Positions 1 through 8,986 are shown, counted from the first letter of the stretch. The stretch: 64,000 bases of DNA from Nannocystis pusilla (GCF_026626665.1 NZ_JAPNKE010000002.1:3945168-4009167), one strand, 5' to 3'. Notes: generated by a model from the letters alone, not told the origin. Numbers and translations: made by a program.

Positions 1-18
1 CGGTCCGTGCTTTCGACC

Positions 19-145
19 CTCTCGGAGACGAGCAGCTCAGCGGGCCCAGCCTGCTTCGCTGCGAACCGCCGCGAGACCCTTCTGTCGGGTATCCGCGCTC
101 GCGACCTCTCGGCGACGAGCAACTCGGCGGGACCGACCTGCGACT
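19..145. repeat. 87-bp spaced imperfect direct repeat
   Basis: A block of about 36 bp starting at 19 recurs with a few substitutions at 106. No gene is recognised between 1 and 327. Similar ~90-bp tandem spacing is seen at 10021 and 25281. Confidence 0.45.
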
Positions 146-327
146 CTCCGCGAGTCCACGCCCTCGACGTGCCGGTCGCGTCGGATCATTGTCGGGCTCA
201 CGCCGGGTGCGCTCGCGCGTGCGCGCCGCGGGATCGTCGCCGCGGCGCGGCGGCGCGCCCGACTTGTGACCTGTCCCACGAGCCAGCTGGTCGAGCGCGG
301 CGCCGGCCGGGTACACTGCGCGCGACG

Positions 328-1184
328 ATGCTCGCGCTCCTCGTCCTCGCCGCCCTCGTCACCGCCGGCTCTCCGCTGCGGCGCGCGCTCGGGCTGCTCG
401 TCGCCCTGCCGGCCTTCCTCGCCCCGTTCGGCGCCGGCTCCCCGTTCCTCCGCGCGCTCCTGGCCGCCGCGGCGTTCTGGGGCTTCGCCCGCCTGATCGA
501 CCTCGCCCGCGAGCCGCGCGAGTTCGGGCCGGTGCGCCGGGTCGTGCACGTGCTGGCGATCGTCGACAGCCGCCGCTGCGAGTGGGCCCCTCCGCGCTTC
601 GACCTCGCGGTGTGGTCGCGGACCGCGATCGCGGCTGCCTTCATGTACATGTCCTTGTGGACAGGCGTGGTCCTGGCGCCGCACCACGGCGGGCTCCGCT
701 GCGCTGGCTGGCCGGGTGCGCCTTCATCTACGCCTTCGCCGAGACCGCCGCCGGCCTGCTCGAGGGCATCGGCCGGCTGCTCGGCGCCCGCGTGCCGCCG
801 GTCCAGCGCCACCCGATCCTCGCCCGCAGCCTGCGCGACTTCTGGGGCGAGCGCTGGAACCTGGTCGTCAACCGCTGGCTGCGCCAGCACTGCTTCGTCC
901 CGCTGGCCCGCCGCGGTCACGCCGGCGCCGGCCTCGCGCTCGCGTTCGCCGTCAGCGTCGCCCTTCACACGTGGATCGTCGCCGCCTCGCTCGACCTCGA
1001 CATGGTCTTGCGGACAGCCGCGTTCTTCTCGCTGCAGGGTGTGTTGCTGGCGGTCGAGGGCCCCCTGCGGGTGCGCCGCTGGCCGCTGCCGCTGGCCCGG
1101 GCGTGGGCGCTCGGCGGCACCATTCTGCCGTCGCCGCTGTTCACCGAGCCCATGCTGCGAATGTTCGCCGAGCTGGTGACCTGA
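328..1184 (+). CDS. MBOAT / wax-synthase-like membrane acyltransferase (frameshifted)
   Basis: Two overlapping frames join into one protein of about 285 residues. The first, from ATG 328, is a series of hydrophobic helices. The second, from about 700 to the stop at 1184, has the wax-synthase/MBOAT signature: a SLRDFWGERWN block at about 828-860 and a helix holding the expected catalytic His (VALHTW, about 957-974). Family members transfer fatty acyl groups to alcohols or other acceptors within the membrane; the substrate here is unknown. The frame change lies between about 650 and 700, next to a 14-bp-family hairpin at 648-665, and no start codon explains the second half alone. It is probably one gene with a sequencing indel, but true disruption cannot be excluded. 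No partner gene is adjacent. Confidence 0.6.
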
Positions 1185-1476
1185 GCCCGCTCGCGGCAGT
1201 CGAGCACGCCACGCAGCTCGCGCGACCGAGCCAGGGCGCAGCGGCCTCGAGAGCGCGTTGTCGATCCTCGCCGAGGAATCGAAGAGCGGGCCCTGCCACG
1301 GTCAAACGACGGTCGCGCCCCCGGACCGCGTCCTCCTCGCATACCTGACTCGTTTCGCCGCGCTGCCGCTCGAATTCGCCAGTTGCTCGATCCCCTGCGC
1401 CGACCATGCTCCCGACGCCGAGCCTCGGACGGGCGAACGAACGCCTGGCCCGAAGGACAGATCAGGAGAAACGACC

Positions 1477-1719
1477 ATGACCACTCCGAACCAGAAGAAT
1501 CCGCAGCAGCAGCAGGGCACCCGCCAGGATCGCGGCACCGGCCAGACCCAGGACGAGCGTCAGCGCAACCCGCAGCAGGGCGGCCGCCAGCAGACCGACT
1601 CGCCGGCCAGCACGCCGCGCACCGACCGCGACGTCCAGCAGCAGGACTACCCGAACCGCAATCGCACCGACATGGGCGATCGCACGGACGTCGACGACAA
1701 GGGCCAGCAGGATCGTTGA
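1477..1719 (+). CDS. small Gln/Asp/Arg-rich hydrophilic protein
   Basis: 80 residues, almost entirely polar (Q, D, R, N, T, P), with no hydrophobic core, signal peptide or cysteine, so probably disordered. The start is fixed by a good ribosome binding site (AGGAG at 1464-1468, 8 bases before ATG 1477). Composition resembles small stress-associated hydrophilic proteins, but no family is recognised and no function is proposed. It stands alone: 292 bp follow the preceding gene, and a convergent gene ends 289 bp downstream. Confidence 0.6.
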   Translation: MTTPNQKNPQQQQGTRQDRGTGQTQDERQRNPQQGGRQQTDSPASTPRTDRDVQQQDYPNRNRTDMGDRTDVDDKGQQDR

Positions 1720-2008
1720 GCCCTGCAGTCGCGTGACGGTGCAACGCGCCGGGCCGACCGATGGTGGTCGGCTCCGGCGCGTCGTCGCGATCGGCGTCGC
1801 ACTCCGAGGCTCGCGCTCGACTCTCGCTCGATCGACGCGATCCGATCACCCGCAGGTGCCGCGACCTCGGCTCGAAATGCGCAGCGCCTCGGCCACACGT
1901 TCGCGCGATTTTTTACGCCGTCGCCCTCGCGGACGAATCGGCTGCATGCGCCCCGAGGCGCAGGCAGCCGCAGCGAGATCGGCTCGCTGTCGTGAGTGAG
2001 CGGCCCGA

Positions 2009-2791
2009 TCAGAGCGTGTCGCCCTCGCTCTCGCCCTCGCCCTGCGTGTCGCCCTCGCCGTCGCCCTGCGTGTCGCCCTCGCCGCCGTCGCCCTGCGTGT
2101 CGCCTTCGCCGCCGTCGCCCTGCGTGTCGCCCTCGCCGCCGTCGCCCTGCGTGTCGCCTTCGCCGCCGTCGCCCTGCGAATCGCCCTCGCCGCCGTCGCC
2201 CTGCGTGTCGCCCTCGCCGCCGTCGCCCTGCGAATCGCCCTCGCCGCCGTCGCCCTGCGTGTCGCCTTCGCCGCCGTCGCCCTGCGTGTCGCCTTCGCCG
2301 CCGTCGCCCTGCGTGTCGCCCTCGCCGCCGTCGCCCTGCGAATCGCCCTGCGTGTCGCCCTCGCCGCCGTCGCCTTGCGAGTCGCCCTGCGTGTCGCCCT
2401 CGCCGCCGTCGCCCTGCGAATCGCCCTGCGTGTCGCCTTCGCCGCCGTCGCCCTGCGTGTCGCCCTGCGTGTCGCCCTCGCCGCCGTCGCCCTGCGTGTC
2501 GCCCTCGCCCTGCGAATCGCCTTGCGTGTCACCATCGCCGTCGCCGTCGCCATCGCCGTCGCCGTCGCCGTCGCCCTGCGACTCGCCGTCGCCATCGCCT
2601 TGTGATTCACCCTCGCCGTCGCCCTCGCCGTCACCCTGCGAGTCACCCTCGCCCTCACCCTGCGAGTCGCCCTCGCCGTCCTTGTCGTCGTCGGCCTGGT
2701 CGTCCGCGAGCTTGCCGTTGATCTCGATGTCACAGCCGACCAGGAAGAAGAACGTGGACAGGGAAAGGATCGAAGTGCCGAAGATGCGCAT
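2009..2791 (-). CDS. acidic repeat lipoprotein (Gly-Glu-Gly-Asp-Thr-Gln nonapeptides)
   Basis: 260 residues from ATG 2791. A short hydrophobic leader ends in a lipobox (FFLVGC), so the product should be a lipoprotein. After about 40 residues it becomes repetitive Asp/Glu/Gly/Gln sequence with a regular nine-residue motif (GGEGDTQGD) in roughly 20 variants up to the C-terminus. The motif periodicity recalls calcium-binding RTX nonapeptides (GGxGxDxUx), but it lacks the hydrophobic residue and the Asp is displaced, so RTX function is not claimed. An earlier start, up to 3037, would run into the divergent sigma gene and lose the signal peptide. It is likely a highly charged surface or periplasmic protein. 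Confidence 0.65.
   Translation of the reverse strand: MRIFGTSILSLSTFFFLVGCDIEINGKLADDQADDDKDGEGDSQGEGEGDSQGDGEGDGEGESQGDGDGESQGDGDGDGDGDGDGDGDTQGDSQGEGDTQGDGGEGDTQGDTQGDGGEGDTQGDSQGDGGEGDTQGDSQGDGGEGDTQGDSQGDGGEGDTQGDGGEGDTQGDGGEGDTQGDGGEGDSQGDGGEGDTQGDGGEGDSQGDGGEGDTQGDGGEGDTQGDGGEGDTQGDGGEGDTQGDGEGDTQGEGESEGDTL
2010..2690. repeat. 27-bp coding tandem repeat
   Basis: About 20-25 imperfect copies of a 27-bp unit underlie the nonapeptide tail of the minus-strand lipoprotein, with occasional 9- and 18-bp length variants that keep the frame. All six frames lack stops over much of this stretch, which creates long spurious open frames on the other strand. Confidence 0.85.
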
Positions 2792-2933
2792 GAGTGTGGG
2801 TCTCCGCCTCCGAGTCCCCGGACCTGCGAGGTTGTTACAGGGTGTGGGAAAGATTTTCACCGCCCCGCGCGAGCGTTTCCGCGCGACGCGCTCGCCTGTA
2901 ACACCGCGGCGGGATCGGGTACCTGAGGGTCGA

Positions 2934-3591
2934 GTGGGTTCGCTCCTACAACTTCTACGTCCGGGCTCGACGCCGAGCGCCTCCGAAGCGGAGGACCGCG
3001 AGGCCGAGCTCCTGCAACGCGCCCGCGGCGGCGACATCGAAGCCTGGTCGCGCCTCTATCAAGAGCACTTCGACCGCGTGTTCCGCCACCTCGCCTATCT
3101 CACCGGCGACACCGCCGCGGCCGAGGACCTGGTCCAGGAGACCTTCGCGCGGGCCTTCGTCGGCCTGGCCCAGTTCGAGGGTCGGGGCTCGTTCGCCGGC
3201 TGGCTGCGGGGGATCGCCGTCAACATCGTGCGCAAGCATTGGCGCTCGCGCTACCGTGGCGACCAGGCCATGGATCGTCTCGAGGTCGTCAGCGCCCAGC
3301 GCAGCTCCGGCACCGACGCCGACCCCGGAGAGCGCGCACCTCCGGCAGCGCCGCGCCGAGGTCCTGATGGCGGTGCTCGAGACCCTGCCGCCGCAGCTGC
3401 GCGAGGCGTTCGTGCTGTGCGACCTGCAGGACATGCCGGTGCCCGCGGCCGCGGCCGAGCTCGGCATCTCGCCCGGCAACCTGCGCGTGCGTGCCACCCG
3501 GGCCCGCGCCCGGATCCGCAGCGAGCTCGTGCGCCTCGGCTGGCTCACCGAAGACTCTCACGACAAGGAGCGCGACCATGGCGACGCATGA
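2934..3591 (+). CDS. ECF-type RNA polymerase sigma factor (frameshifted)
   Basis: Region 2 is clear in the first frame: core-binding helix and the -10 recognition block ([36 protein letters not shown]). Region 4 with a helix-turn-helix ([19 protein letters not shown]...[16 protein letters not shown]) continues in the next frame, so a shift lies between about 3280 and 3335. The proposed GTG start at 2934 follows a GAGGG-type ribosome binding site. Joined length is about 218 residues, usual for ECF/RpoE-like factors. The stop overlaps the next gene by 14 bp, and that gene encodes a membrane protein with a cytoplasmic N-terminus, the usual place for an anti-sigma regulator. It probably controls the envelope genes that follow. 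Confidence 0.85.
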
Positions 3592-4687
3592 GGACGACGG
3601 CCTCCCGCCCGAGCTCGCGCCGTTCGCCCGCGACGCCGCCGACCACCTCGATCGGCAGGTCGCCAGGGCCCGGCCCACACCTGACTTTGCGGCCATGTTG
3701 GCTCGCGCCCGCGAGCTCGACCCCGCCGCAGTGCCGGCCGACGCGGTCGCGCGCGCCGAAGCCCTGCCGCCCGTGGCTCCGCTCGCGCCCGGCGACGGCA
3801 AGGACGACGCCGAGGCGCTGACCCCGTTCACCCGCGCGCTCAAGGCCGAGCTCGACGGCAAGCTCGCCGAGCGCCGCCTGGCCAGCATCCCGCCGCCGCA
3901 GGTGCCCCGGCGCCGCCGCGTCGGCGTGATCCTCGGCGTCGCCGCGGCCCTCGCCGCGGCCGTCCTGCTGGCCGTCGTCGGCCCCGACCTCGTGGCCCGG
4001 CAGACCGACCAGCGCGGCACCGCGGCGGCCCTCGACGGCGCCGGCGGCCGCCACGACGAGACGCGCGTCGGCGGCACCACCGAGGTCCACGTCGACGGCG
4101 AGCGGCGCGCGGCTGTCCGTGAGGACATGCCCGAAGCACCAGGATCCGATGTCCCCGAGGACATGCCCGAAGCGACATCTTCAAGTGTCCCCGAGGACAT
4201 GCTCGAAGGGGCAGCTTCTGCCGCGGCCGAGGAGCCGGCCGAGGCGCGACCGCGCAAGGCGGTCGCCAAGGACGGCCCGCGCCGGCGCAAGCCGGTCGAC
4301 GACGCCGCACCCGCGCCCGCCGGCCTCTCGCTCGAGGACGAGGCGCAGCAGCTGTGGCAGAAGGGCGAGCTCGCGGCCGCCGAGCGCAAGTACCGGGAGA
4401 TCTTGGCCCTCCCCGGCGCGGGTGCCCGCGCCGAGCTGGCCTACGGCGACCTGTTCGCGCTGGCCCGCCAGCTCCGCGGCGGCGACGGTCAGGCCGCCGT
4501 GTGGCGCGAGTACCTGGGGCGCTTCCCCGGCGGCCGCTTCGCCGACGACGCGCGCGCGGGCCTGTGCCGCCGCAGCCCGGCCGACGCCCGCGCCGCCTGC
4601 TGGCAGGACTACCTCGAGCACCACCCGACCGGCGCCCACCGCAAGCAGGCCGAGGCCGCCCTCGCCGGCGGCGCGGAGGCGCCGTGA
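3578..4687 (+). CDS. single-pass membrane protein with C-terminal TPR-like repeats, likely sigma regulator
   Basis: 369 residues from ATG 3578, with AAGGAG just upstream, overlapping the sigma gene. The first ~110 residues are hydrophilic with no zinc-binding HxxxCxxC anti-sigma motif. A transmembrane helix follows at about 113-135, then a periplasmic linker, then helical TPR-like repeats at about 250-365 (for example [25 protein letters not shown]). The linker at residues ~178-212 is three in-frame copies of a 36-bp unit made from the 14-bp hairpin family, giving [11 protein letters not shown] repeats. Position and topology suggest an anti-sigma or signal-transducing partner of the ECF factor. 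This is inferred from context, not from a recognised anti-sigma domain. Confidence 0.7.
   Translation: MATHEDDGLPPELAPFARDAADHLDRQVARARPTPDFAAMLARARELDPAAVPADAVARAEALPPVAPLAPGDGKDDAEALTPFTRALKAELDGKLAERRLASIPPPQVPRRRRVGVILGVAAALAAAVLLAVVGPDLVARQTDQRGTAAALDGAGGRHDETRVGGTTEVHVDGERRAAVREDMPEAPGSDVPEDMPEATSSSVPEDMLEGAASAAAEEPAEARPRKAVAKDGPRRRKPVDDAAPAPAGLSLEDEAQQLWQKGELAAAERKYREILALPGAGARAELAYGDLFALARQLRGGDGQAAVWREYLGRFPGGRFADDARAGLCRRSPADARAACWQDYLEHHPTGAHRKQAEAALAGGAEAP
4112..4215. repeat. 14-bp hairpin family array inside a CDS (36-bp tandem)
   Basis: Nodes at 4112, 4126 and 4140; 4148, 4162 and 4176; 4184, 4198 and 4212 are each 14 bp apart. The blocks are separated by 8 bp, giving a 36-bp tandem (4126, 4162, 4198) that keeps the reading frame. 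Confidence 0.8.
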
Positions 4688-4938
4688 TCGTCGCGGTGAC
4701 CCGAGCCGCCTCTGGCCGCCCGCAGCTCGCAGCGCCGGCAAGCCCGGCCCTCGCCGCCCCGCGCGACGAAGCTGCCGCGCGAGGTCCGGCACGGGTCGCT
4801 TCTCCGTCGGTGGAGCTCGCGACAAGCGGCATCGACGAGCCGGGCCTCGCCGGGCGCACCGCCCCGACCCGCGTGGCGAAGCGCGCCACGCCGAGGACCC
4901 CGAGCCCCGAGCACCCCGCGGCGACCGGTGCGACGCGC

Positions 4939-5727
4939 ATGCAATTCGCCGCACCCGCCGCCACGAGGGTCGCGCGTCGCCTCGGCCTGGCCGCCGTCCT
5001 GGCGCTGGCGAGCGCCTCCGCGTGCCTCAAGGAGTACACGATCGGCCGCGCGAGCTCGACCGACGACACCAGCCACACCACCGACGACACCAGCCACGCC
5101 AGCGAGGACAGCGACGACTCGCACGAGTCCGAGACCTGCTCCGAAGGACAGACCGGGTGCGACGGCGGTACCACGTGTCTCGAGGGACAGGAAGGGTGCG
5201 ACGGCGGCACCACCTGCGACACCGCCTGCGAAGACCCGAGCTGCCCCGAAGGCCTGGAGCCGTGCGGGAGCGACTGCGTCGCCGCGGGCAACTGCTGCGA
5301 CGGCGCCTGCGACCCGGTGCGAGAGCGCTGCGACGACGGCACCTGCCGCTGCCGCGACGGCCTGGTCCGCTGCGGCAGCGTCTGCGTCGACACCCGCAGC
5401 GACCCGAACCACTGCGGCGAGTGCGACGAGGACTGCGGCGATCAGGGGGTGTGCAACGCCAGCAAGTGCCTCGAGGGCTGCGGCGACGGCCGCACCGACT
5501 GCGACGGTTCGTGCGTCGTGCTCGGCGAGGATCCGCTGCACTGCGACGCCTGCGGCAGCCCCTGCCCCGGCGACCAGGTGTGCCTCGCGGGCGACTGCCG
5601 CCTCTACACGTACGCGGGCGAGTGCCTCACCTGCCCGTGCCCCTCCGCCTGCACCGGCGACCTCGACGTCTGCTGCGACTCCGCCTACCTGGGCGCGGCG
5701 GTGTGCGTCGAGAACGGCTGCGGCTAA
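4939..5727 (+). CDS. Cys-rich lipoprotein
   Basis: 262 residues. From ATG 4939 a basic n-region and hydrophobic stretch end in a lipobox (LASASAC), so this start is preferred over an upstream in-frame GTG at 4684 that overlaps the previous stop. An Asp/Ser/Thr/His-rich spacer follows, and then a compact region with more than 35 cysteines in repeated CxDGxC, CGDGxxxCDGxCV and CPCPSAC patterns, typical of disulfide-rich surface proteins in myxobacteria. It lies 251 bp after the TPR protein and 18 bp before the next gene, so it probably belongs to the same sigma-linked cluster. Two 14-bp-family hairpins (5135-5152, 5174-5191) encode the CSEGQ and CLEGQ motifs. No enzymatic domain is seen. Confidence 0.7.
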   Translation: MQFAAPAATRVARRLGLAAVLALASASACLKEYTIGRASSTDDTSHTTDDTSHASEDSDDSHESETCSEGQTGCDGGTTCLEGQEGCDGGTTCDTACEDPSCPEGLEPCGSDCVAAGNCCDGACDPVRERCDDGTCRCRDGLVRCGSVCVDTRSDPNHCGECDEDCGDQGVCNASKCLEGCGDGRTDCDGSCVVLGEDPLHCDACGSPCPGDQVCLAGDCRLYTYAGECLTCPCPSACTGDLDVCCDSAYLGAAVCVENGCG

Positions 5728-5745
5728 AACGCGCTAGGCTGGCCC

Positions 5746-6896
5746 GTGCTCCTCGCCCCGACATGCACGCTCGTCGCCCTGCTGGTCGCCCCCGCGGCCG
5801 GGTCGGCTGCCGGATCGGGCATGTCCCCGGAGACAGGCGACCCCGCCGGCGAGCCGCAGGAGTTCCGGGCCGCGCGCGCCGACATCCGCGGCTTCGACGA
5901 GGCCGCGGTGCTGGCGGCCCTGCGCCTGCGCCTGCCACGGCTGCAGATCGAGCGCCACGGCGGCGCGGCCCCGACCGAGACGCCGCACCTCTATCTCCAG
6001 CTCACCCGCGCCGCCGATGAGCGCGGGACGATCCGCGTGATCACCTCGGACGGCCGCGCCTACGAGCGCAGCTTCGCCGTCGAGATCGGGCAAGAAGTCC
6101 GCGTCGCCGCCAGCACCGCGGCGAACCTGATCTTCGCCGTCGAGCAGGGCGCGGTCGCCCCCGACGCGGAGGACGTGGCGATCCCGCCGCCCGCGATCGC
6201 CCCCGAGCCGCCCGCGCCAGAGCCAGAGCCAGAGCCAGAGCCCGAGCCGCCGCCCGTCCAGACCGAAGCGACAGGTCCCAAAGAGCCTGTCCCCGAAGAC
6301 ATGTTTAAAGGCCACACTGGGAGCTCGGCCTCGGCCTGCACGCGGCGGCCGTCCTCGGCGTCGGTCCGCCGGCGTACGGCGGGCCCCTGGCCGGCGGCGG
6401 CGGCGGGCTGGGCCTGGAGGTGCGGAGCCCCCGGGGCTTCGCCGCCGCGCTCGAGGCCCGCGCGATCGGCCAGACCGAGGCGGGCTCCGGCCTCGGCCGC
6501 CTGCGCGTGGCGATCGCGGCCGGCTACGCCCTGCGCCTCAAGAGCTTCGAGGTGCCGATCCTGGTCGGCCTGGCGATCGAGCCGTGGTGGATCACGCGCG
6601 CGGGCGAGCGGGCGCCGCTGCTGGCCGTCGGCGACGACGACGTCCTGGCCCGTCCGCCGCTGCTGGGCGGTTTCCTCCGGCTGTCGCCCGGCTGGCGAGC
6701 CCAGCCGTCGCCGCGCCTCGGCCTGCGCGTCGGCCCGCGGATCGAGCTCGGCGGCAGCTTCGCGATCGACGACCACGACGGCGCCCAGGTGGTCGGCCTG
6801 GCCGACGCGGTCGGCACCCCGCGCTTCCGCGTCGGCGGCATGGAGCTGTCCCTCGGCCTGGAGCTCGCGCTGCAGTTCGGGCTGAAGCCCCGCTGA
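5746..6896 (+). CDS. envelope protein with Pro/Glu linker and C-terminal beta-barrel-like domain (frameshifted)
   Basis: An N-terminal signal-peptide-like stretch (about 1-25) is followed by a ~130-residue mixed domain, a Pro-Glu linker (repeated PEPEPE), and then a Gly-rich amphipathic region ending FGLKPR that looks like a small outer-membrane beta-barrel (GLGLHAAAVLGVG, LRVAIAAGYALRL, LELALQFGL). The barrel is in a different frame; the change is at about 6313-6317, where removing one AC dinucleotide restores GHWELGLG. This sits at the edge of the hairpin array 6272-6303. Joined length is about 382 residues. It lies between the Cys-rich lipoprotein and a small lipoprotein, supporting an envelope role. 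Function unknown. Confidence 0.6.
6272..6303. repeat. 14-bp hairpin family, three nodes inside a CDS
   Basis: Nodes CAGG 6272, CCTG 6286 and CATG 6300 are exactly 14 bp apart and are translated as part of the Pro/Glu linker (GPKEPVPEDM). Confidence 0.8.
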
Positions 6897-6930
6897 CGCC
6901 GCGGCGACGCGGGTGTAAACCGACGGTGCC

Positions 6931-7371
6931 ATGCGCCCCCTCGTCTCCGTGGCCCTCGCGGCGGTCCTCCTCGGTTGCGCGCACAAACCCACCGGCGGCC
7001 CGGTCTCGCTGCGCAGCGAGTCGGTCAAGGAGGACTCCGCCGACCTCCAGCTCGACCTCACCTACGAGCCCAAGGGCCCGCGCCAGGTCGAGCTCGTGCT
7101 CAAGATGCGGGTCGCCGGCATCGTCGAGACCAACAAGCTGGTCGCCGAGGTCTACATCAAGGGCTTCAACGTCGAGGGCGGCACGACCCGCTGGGACGGC
7201 TTCGTCCCGCCCCGCACGCCCCAGACCTTCCGCGTGCTGCTGTCCGTCGCCGAGGGCTTCGAAGAGGCCACCGCCACGGTGATGCTGTCGCGCTCGCAGG
7301 ACAGCAATCAGCTGCTGCGCGAGGAGCTGACGTTCACGGTCGACGACCAGGGCGTGGTCCACAAGCAGTGA
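6931..7371 (+). CDS. small lipoprotein, LEA-14/Ig-like beta fold suspected
   Basis: 146 residues with a short signal peptide and lipobox (VLLGC). The mature part alternates hydrophobic and polar residues (QVELVLKMRVAGIVETNKLVAEVYI) as in a beta-sandwich such as LEA-14-like domains. That fold is a guess from the pattern; no motif proves it. It starts 34 bp after the barrel protein, probably as the last gene of the same transcript, and a 14-bp hairpin array begins 9 bp after its stop. Confidence 0.65.
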   Translation: MRPLVSVALAAVLLGCAHKPTGGPVSLRSESVKEDSADLQLDLTYEPKGPRQVELVLKMRVAGIVETNKLVAEVYIKGFNVEGGTTRWDGFVPPRTPQTFRVLLSVAEGFEEATATVMLSRSQDSNQLLREELTFTVDDQGVVHKQ

Positions 7372-7380
7372 GCCGCGCGA

Positions 7381-7454
7381 CCTGTCGATTCGGGCATGTC
7401 CTCGGCGACATGTCTCGTTCGACATGACCGTCAAAACATGCTCTCAAGGGCATG
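7381..7454. repeat. 14-bp hairpin family array, six nodes
   Basis: CCTG 7381 and CATG 7395, 7409, 7423, 7437 and 7451, all exactly 14 bp apart. The array lies between two convergent genes, just past the stop of the + strand lipoprotein. Confidence 0.9.
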
Positions 7455-7533
7455 TTCATCGTCCTCGCGGCGAGGCCCGCCGTCCGTGGCAGGCCGCGAG
7501 CCGGACGGGCCCGTCCGGCTCCGCGCTCGGCCT

Positions 7534-8418
7534 TCAGGTCTCGACGGTGACGGTCTGGATCCCTACCAGGTCGCCGTCGGCGGTCTCGCCGATCACGAAC
7601 ATGTCGATCGCGCCCGACAGCCAGTTGCCCGACTGCTCGCCGATCCGGAACATCTTCAGGTTCACCAGGTGGGCGTCGAGGACGTCGCGGATCGCCTCGT
7701 ACTGCTCGGCGCGCATGATCTCGTAGTCCGTCCACCAGTCCTGCGGCGTCGTCATCTGCAGGAAGATCTGCTCCCACGGCTTCTCCTCGATCGTCTGCTC
7801 CTCCAGCGGCGCCTCGCCGTTGTCGACCACGATCAGCGGGCCGACCCGCTCCTTGAGGTTGTCGACCGTGACCGGCGCCGCGTCGGGCAGGCCGAACACA
7901 GTCCACGGGTAGTCCGACTCGCTCGGCCACAGCACGCCGTCGACGACCAGCTCGAGCGCGTCGATCGCCGCCTGCGCGTCGGGGCCGAGGCCCTCGCCGC
8001 CGGTCGTCTCGTCGGTGGTCGAGCCGGTGGTCGTGTCCGTCGTGTCGCTGGTGTCGTCGCCGGTCGTCGTCGTCGTCGTGTCGTCGCCAGTCGTCGACGT
8101 CGTGTCGTCGCCCGTCGTCGTCGTCGTCGTGTCGTCGCCCGTCGTCGTCGTGTCGACGGGCGAGGTGCTCCCCTCGGTCGTGCTGCTCGTCGTGGTCGCC
8201 TCGGTGGTCGCCTCGCCCGTGGTCGGCTCGCTCGTGCTGCCGGTGGGCGCGTCGCCGGTGGTCGGTTCGCTCGCGGTGGTCGACGTCGTCGCGTCGGTCT
8301 CGCCGGTGCTCGCGCCGTCCGTCGTACCGTCGGTGGTGCCGGGCTCGCTCGGGCTGCAGGCGAGGAGCGCGGCGAAGGACAGCAGGAGGTGCGTGGAGGG
8401 GCGAAGGCGTGCGGACAT
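7534..8418 (-). CDS. lipoprotein with Thr-rich linker and NuiA-like (nuclease A inhibitor) domain
   Basis: 294 residues. The signal peptide ends in a lipobox (FAALLAC). About 125 residues of Thr/Ser/Asp/Gly linker follow, encoded by GTC/GAC triplet runs on the opposite strand. The C-terminal ~145 residues match the pattern of the Anabaena NuiA-like family: LWPSESDYPW near the start, and a terminal beta region ending FVIGETADGDLVGIQTVTVET. NuiA itself is a cytoplasmic inhibitor of the NucA sugar-nonspecific nuclease. Here the domain would be tethered to the envelope, so it may protect against exported nucleases or have diverged. The family match rests on motif recognition only. A long mirror-image open frame on the + strand is a shadow of the linker. 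Confidence 0.7.
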   Translation of the reverse strand: MSARLRPSTHLLLSFAALLACSPSEPGTTDGTTDGASTGETDATTSTTASEPTTGDAPTGSTSEPTTGEATTEATTTSSTTEGSTSPVDTTTTGDDTTTTTTGDDTTSTTGDDTTTTTTGDDTSDTTDTTTGSTTDETTGGEGLGPDAQAAIDALELVVDGVLWPSESDYPWTVFGLPDAAPVTVDNLKERVGPLIVVDNGEAPLEEQTIEEKPWEQIFLQMTTPQDWWTDYEIMRAEQYEAIRDVLDAHLVNLKMFRIGEQSGNWLSGAIDMFVIGETADGDLVGIQTVTVET

Positions 8419-8704
8419 GCGGGTCGTCTAGCGCGTCCTTCGGCGCCCGAAAAGGCCGCGTCGCATTTGCTGCAGCCACGCGCGCCCGCGCCGCGCCCCA
8501 CGCGATCACGCGCCGGTCGCGTCCGCCCTTCCGCTCGTCATCGTCCGCCTCGCGTCGAGACTCGCGCCCACGCGCCGCGCGCAGACGTCGCGCGAGCGAC
8601 GGTGCGGTGACGCTGCCGTCACTCGCGGTCGCGCGAGCGCCGCGACGGGCGGCGTCCGGATCTGCAGGAGCGCCGGCCCGCGGAGCGCCGGAGACGCTTC
8701 GGGA

Positions 8705-8750
8705 CATGTTTTATCGAACATGCTCTTTCGCGCATGTGTTTAAAAACATG
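8705..8750. repeat. 14-bp hairpin family array, four nodes
   Basis: CATG at 8705, 8719, 8733 and 8747. The intervening decamers are relatively AT-rich (TTTTATCGAA, TGTTTAAAAA), unlike most copies. Confidence 0.9.
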
Positions 8751-8771
8751 TCTCGAAGGCGACGCTCTCGG

Positions 8772-8814
8772 GCGCCCGGCCGAGAACCACGCGTCGAGGT
8801 TCTCGGCCGGGCGC
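8772..8814. terminator. perfect 17-bp inverted repeat, possible terminator
   Basis: Arms GCGCCCGGCCGAGAACC and its exact reverse complement are separated by 9 bases. It lies about 170 bp past the end of the aldo/keto reductase and next to a hairpin array. There is no T-run, so intrinsic termination is uncertain. Confidence 0.5.
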
Positions 8815-8986
8815 CTCTCGCCGTGGCGCTCGACCGGCGCCTATTCGCCTCCGAGCCGCGCTCGCCGGCCGCGCTCGCGCGCCACGGCCGCGTTCGCGCG
8901 CCCCGGCCGCGTTCGCGCGCCACGGCCTCTCGTCTGCAGCTCCGCGGTCGCCGGCACGAGCTCGACCGCCGCTGTTCGCCGGCCGC

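Larger units (their letters stand above)
8419..8986. other. intergenic region with hairpin array and long inverted repeat
   Basis: No gene recognised. It holds the 14-bp array 8705-8750, the inverted repeat 8772-8814, and three near copies of a ~20-bp GCCGCGTTCGCGCGCC-type unit at about 8868-8930. Confidence 0.5.

Noticed and set aside
1996..2721. Long Arg/Pro/Cys-rich open frames on the + strand over the repeat region
   Set aside because: They mirror the 27-bp coding repeat of the minus-strand lipoprotein, have implausible composition and no start signals.
2009..2791. RTX calcium-binding repeat protein
   Set aside because: Nine-residue period matches, but the key hydrophobic residue and Asp position of the RTX motif are missing.
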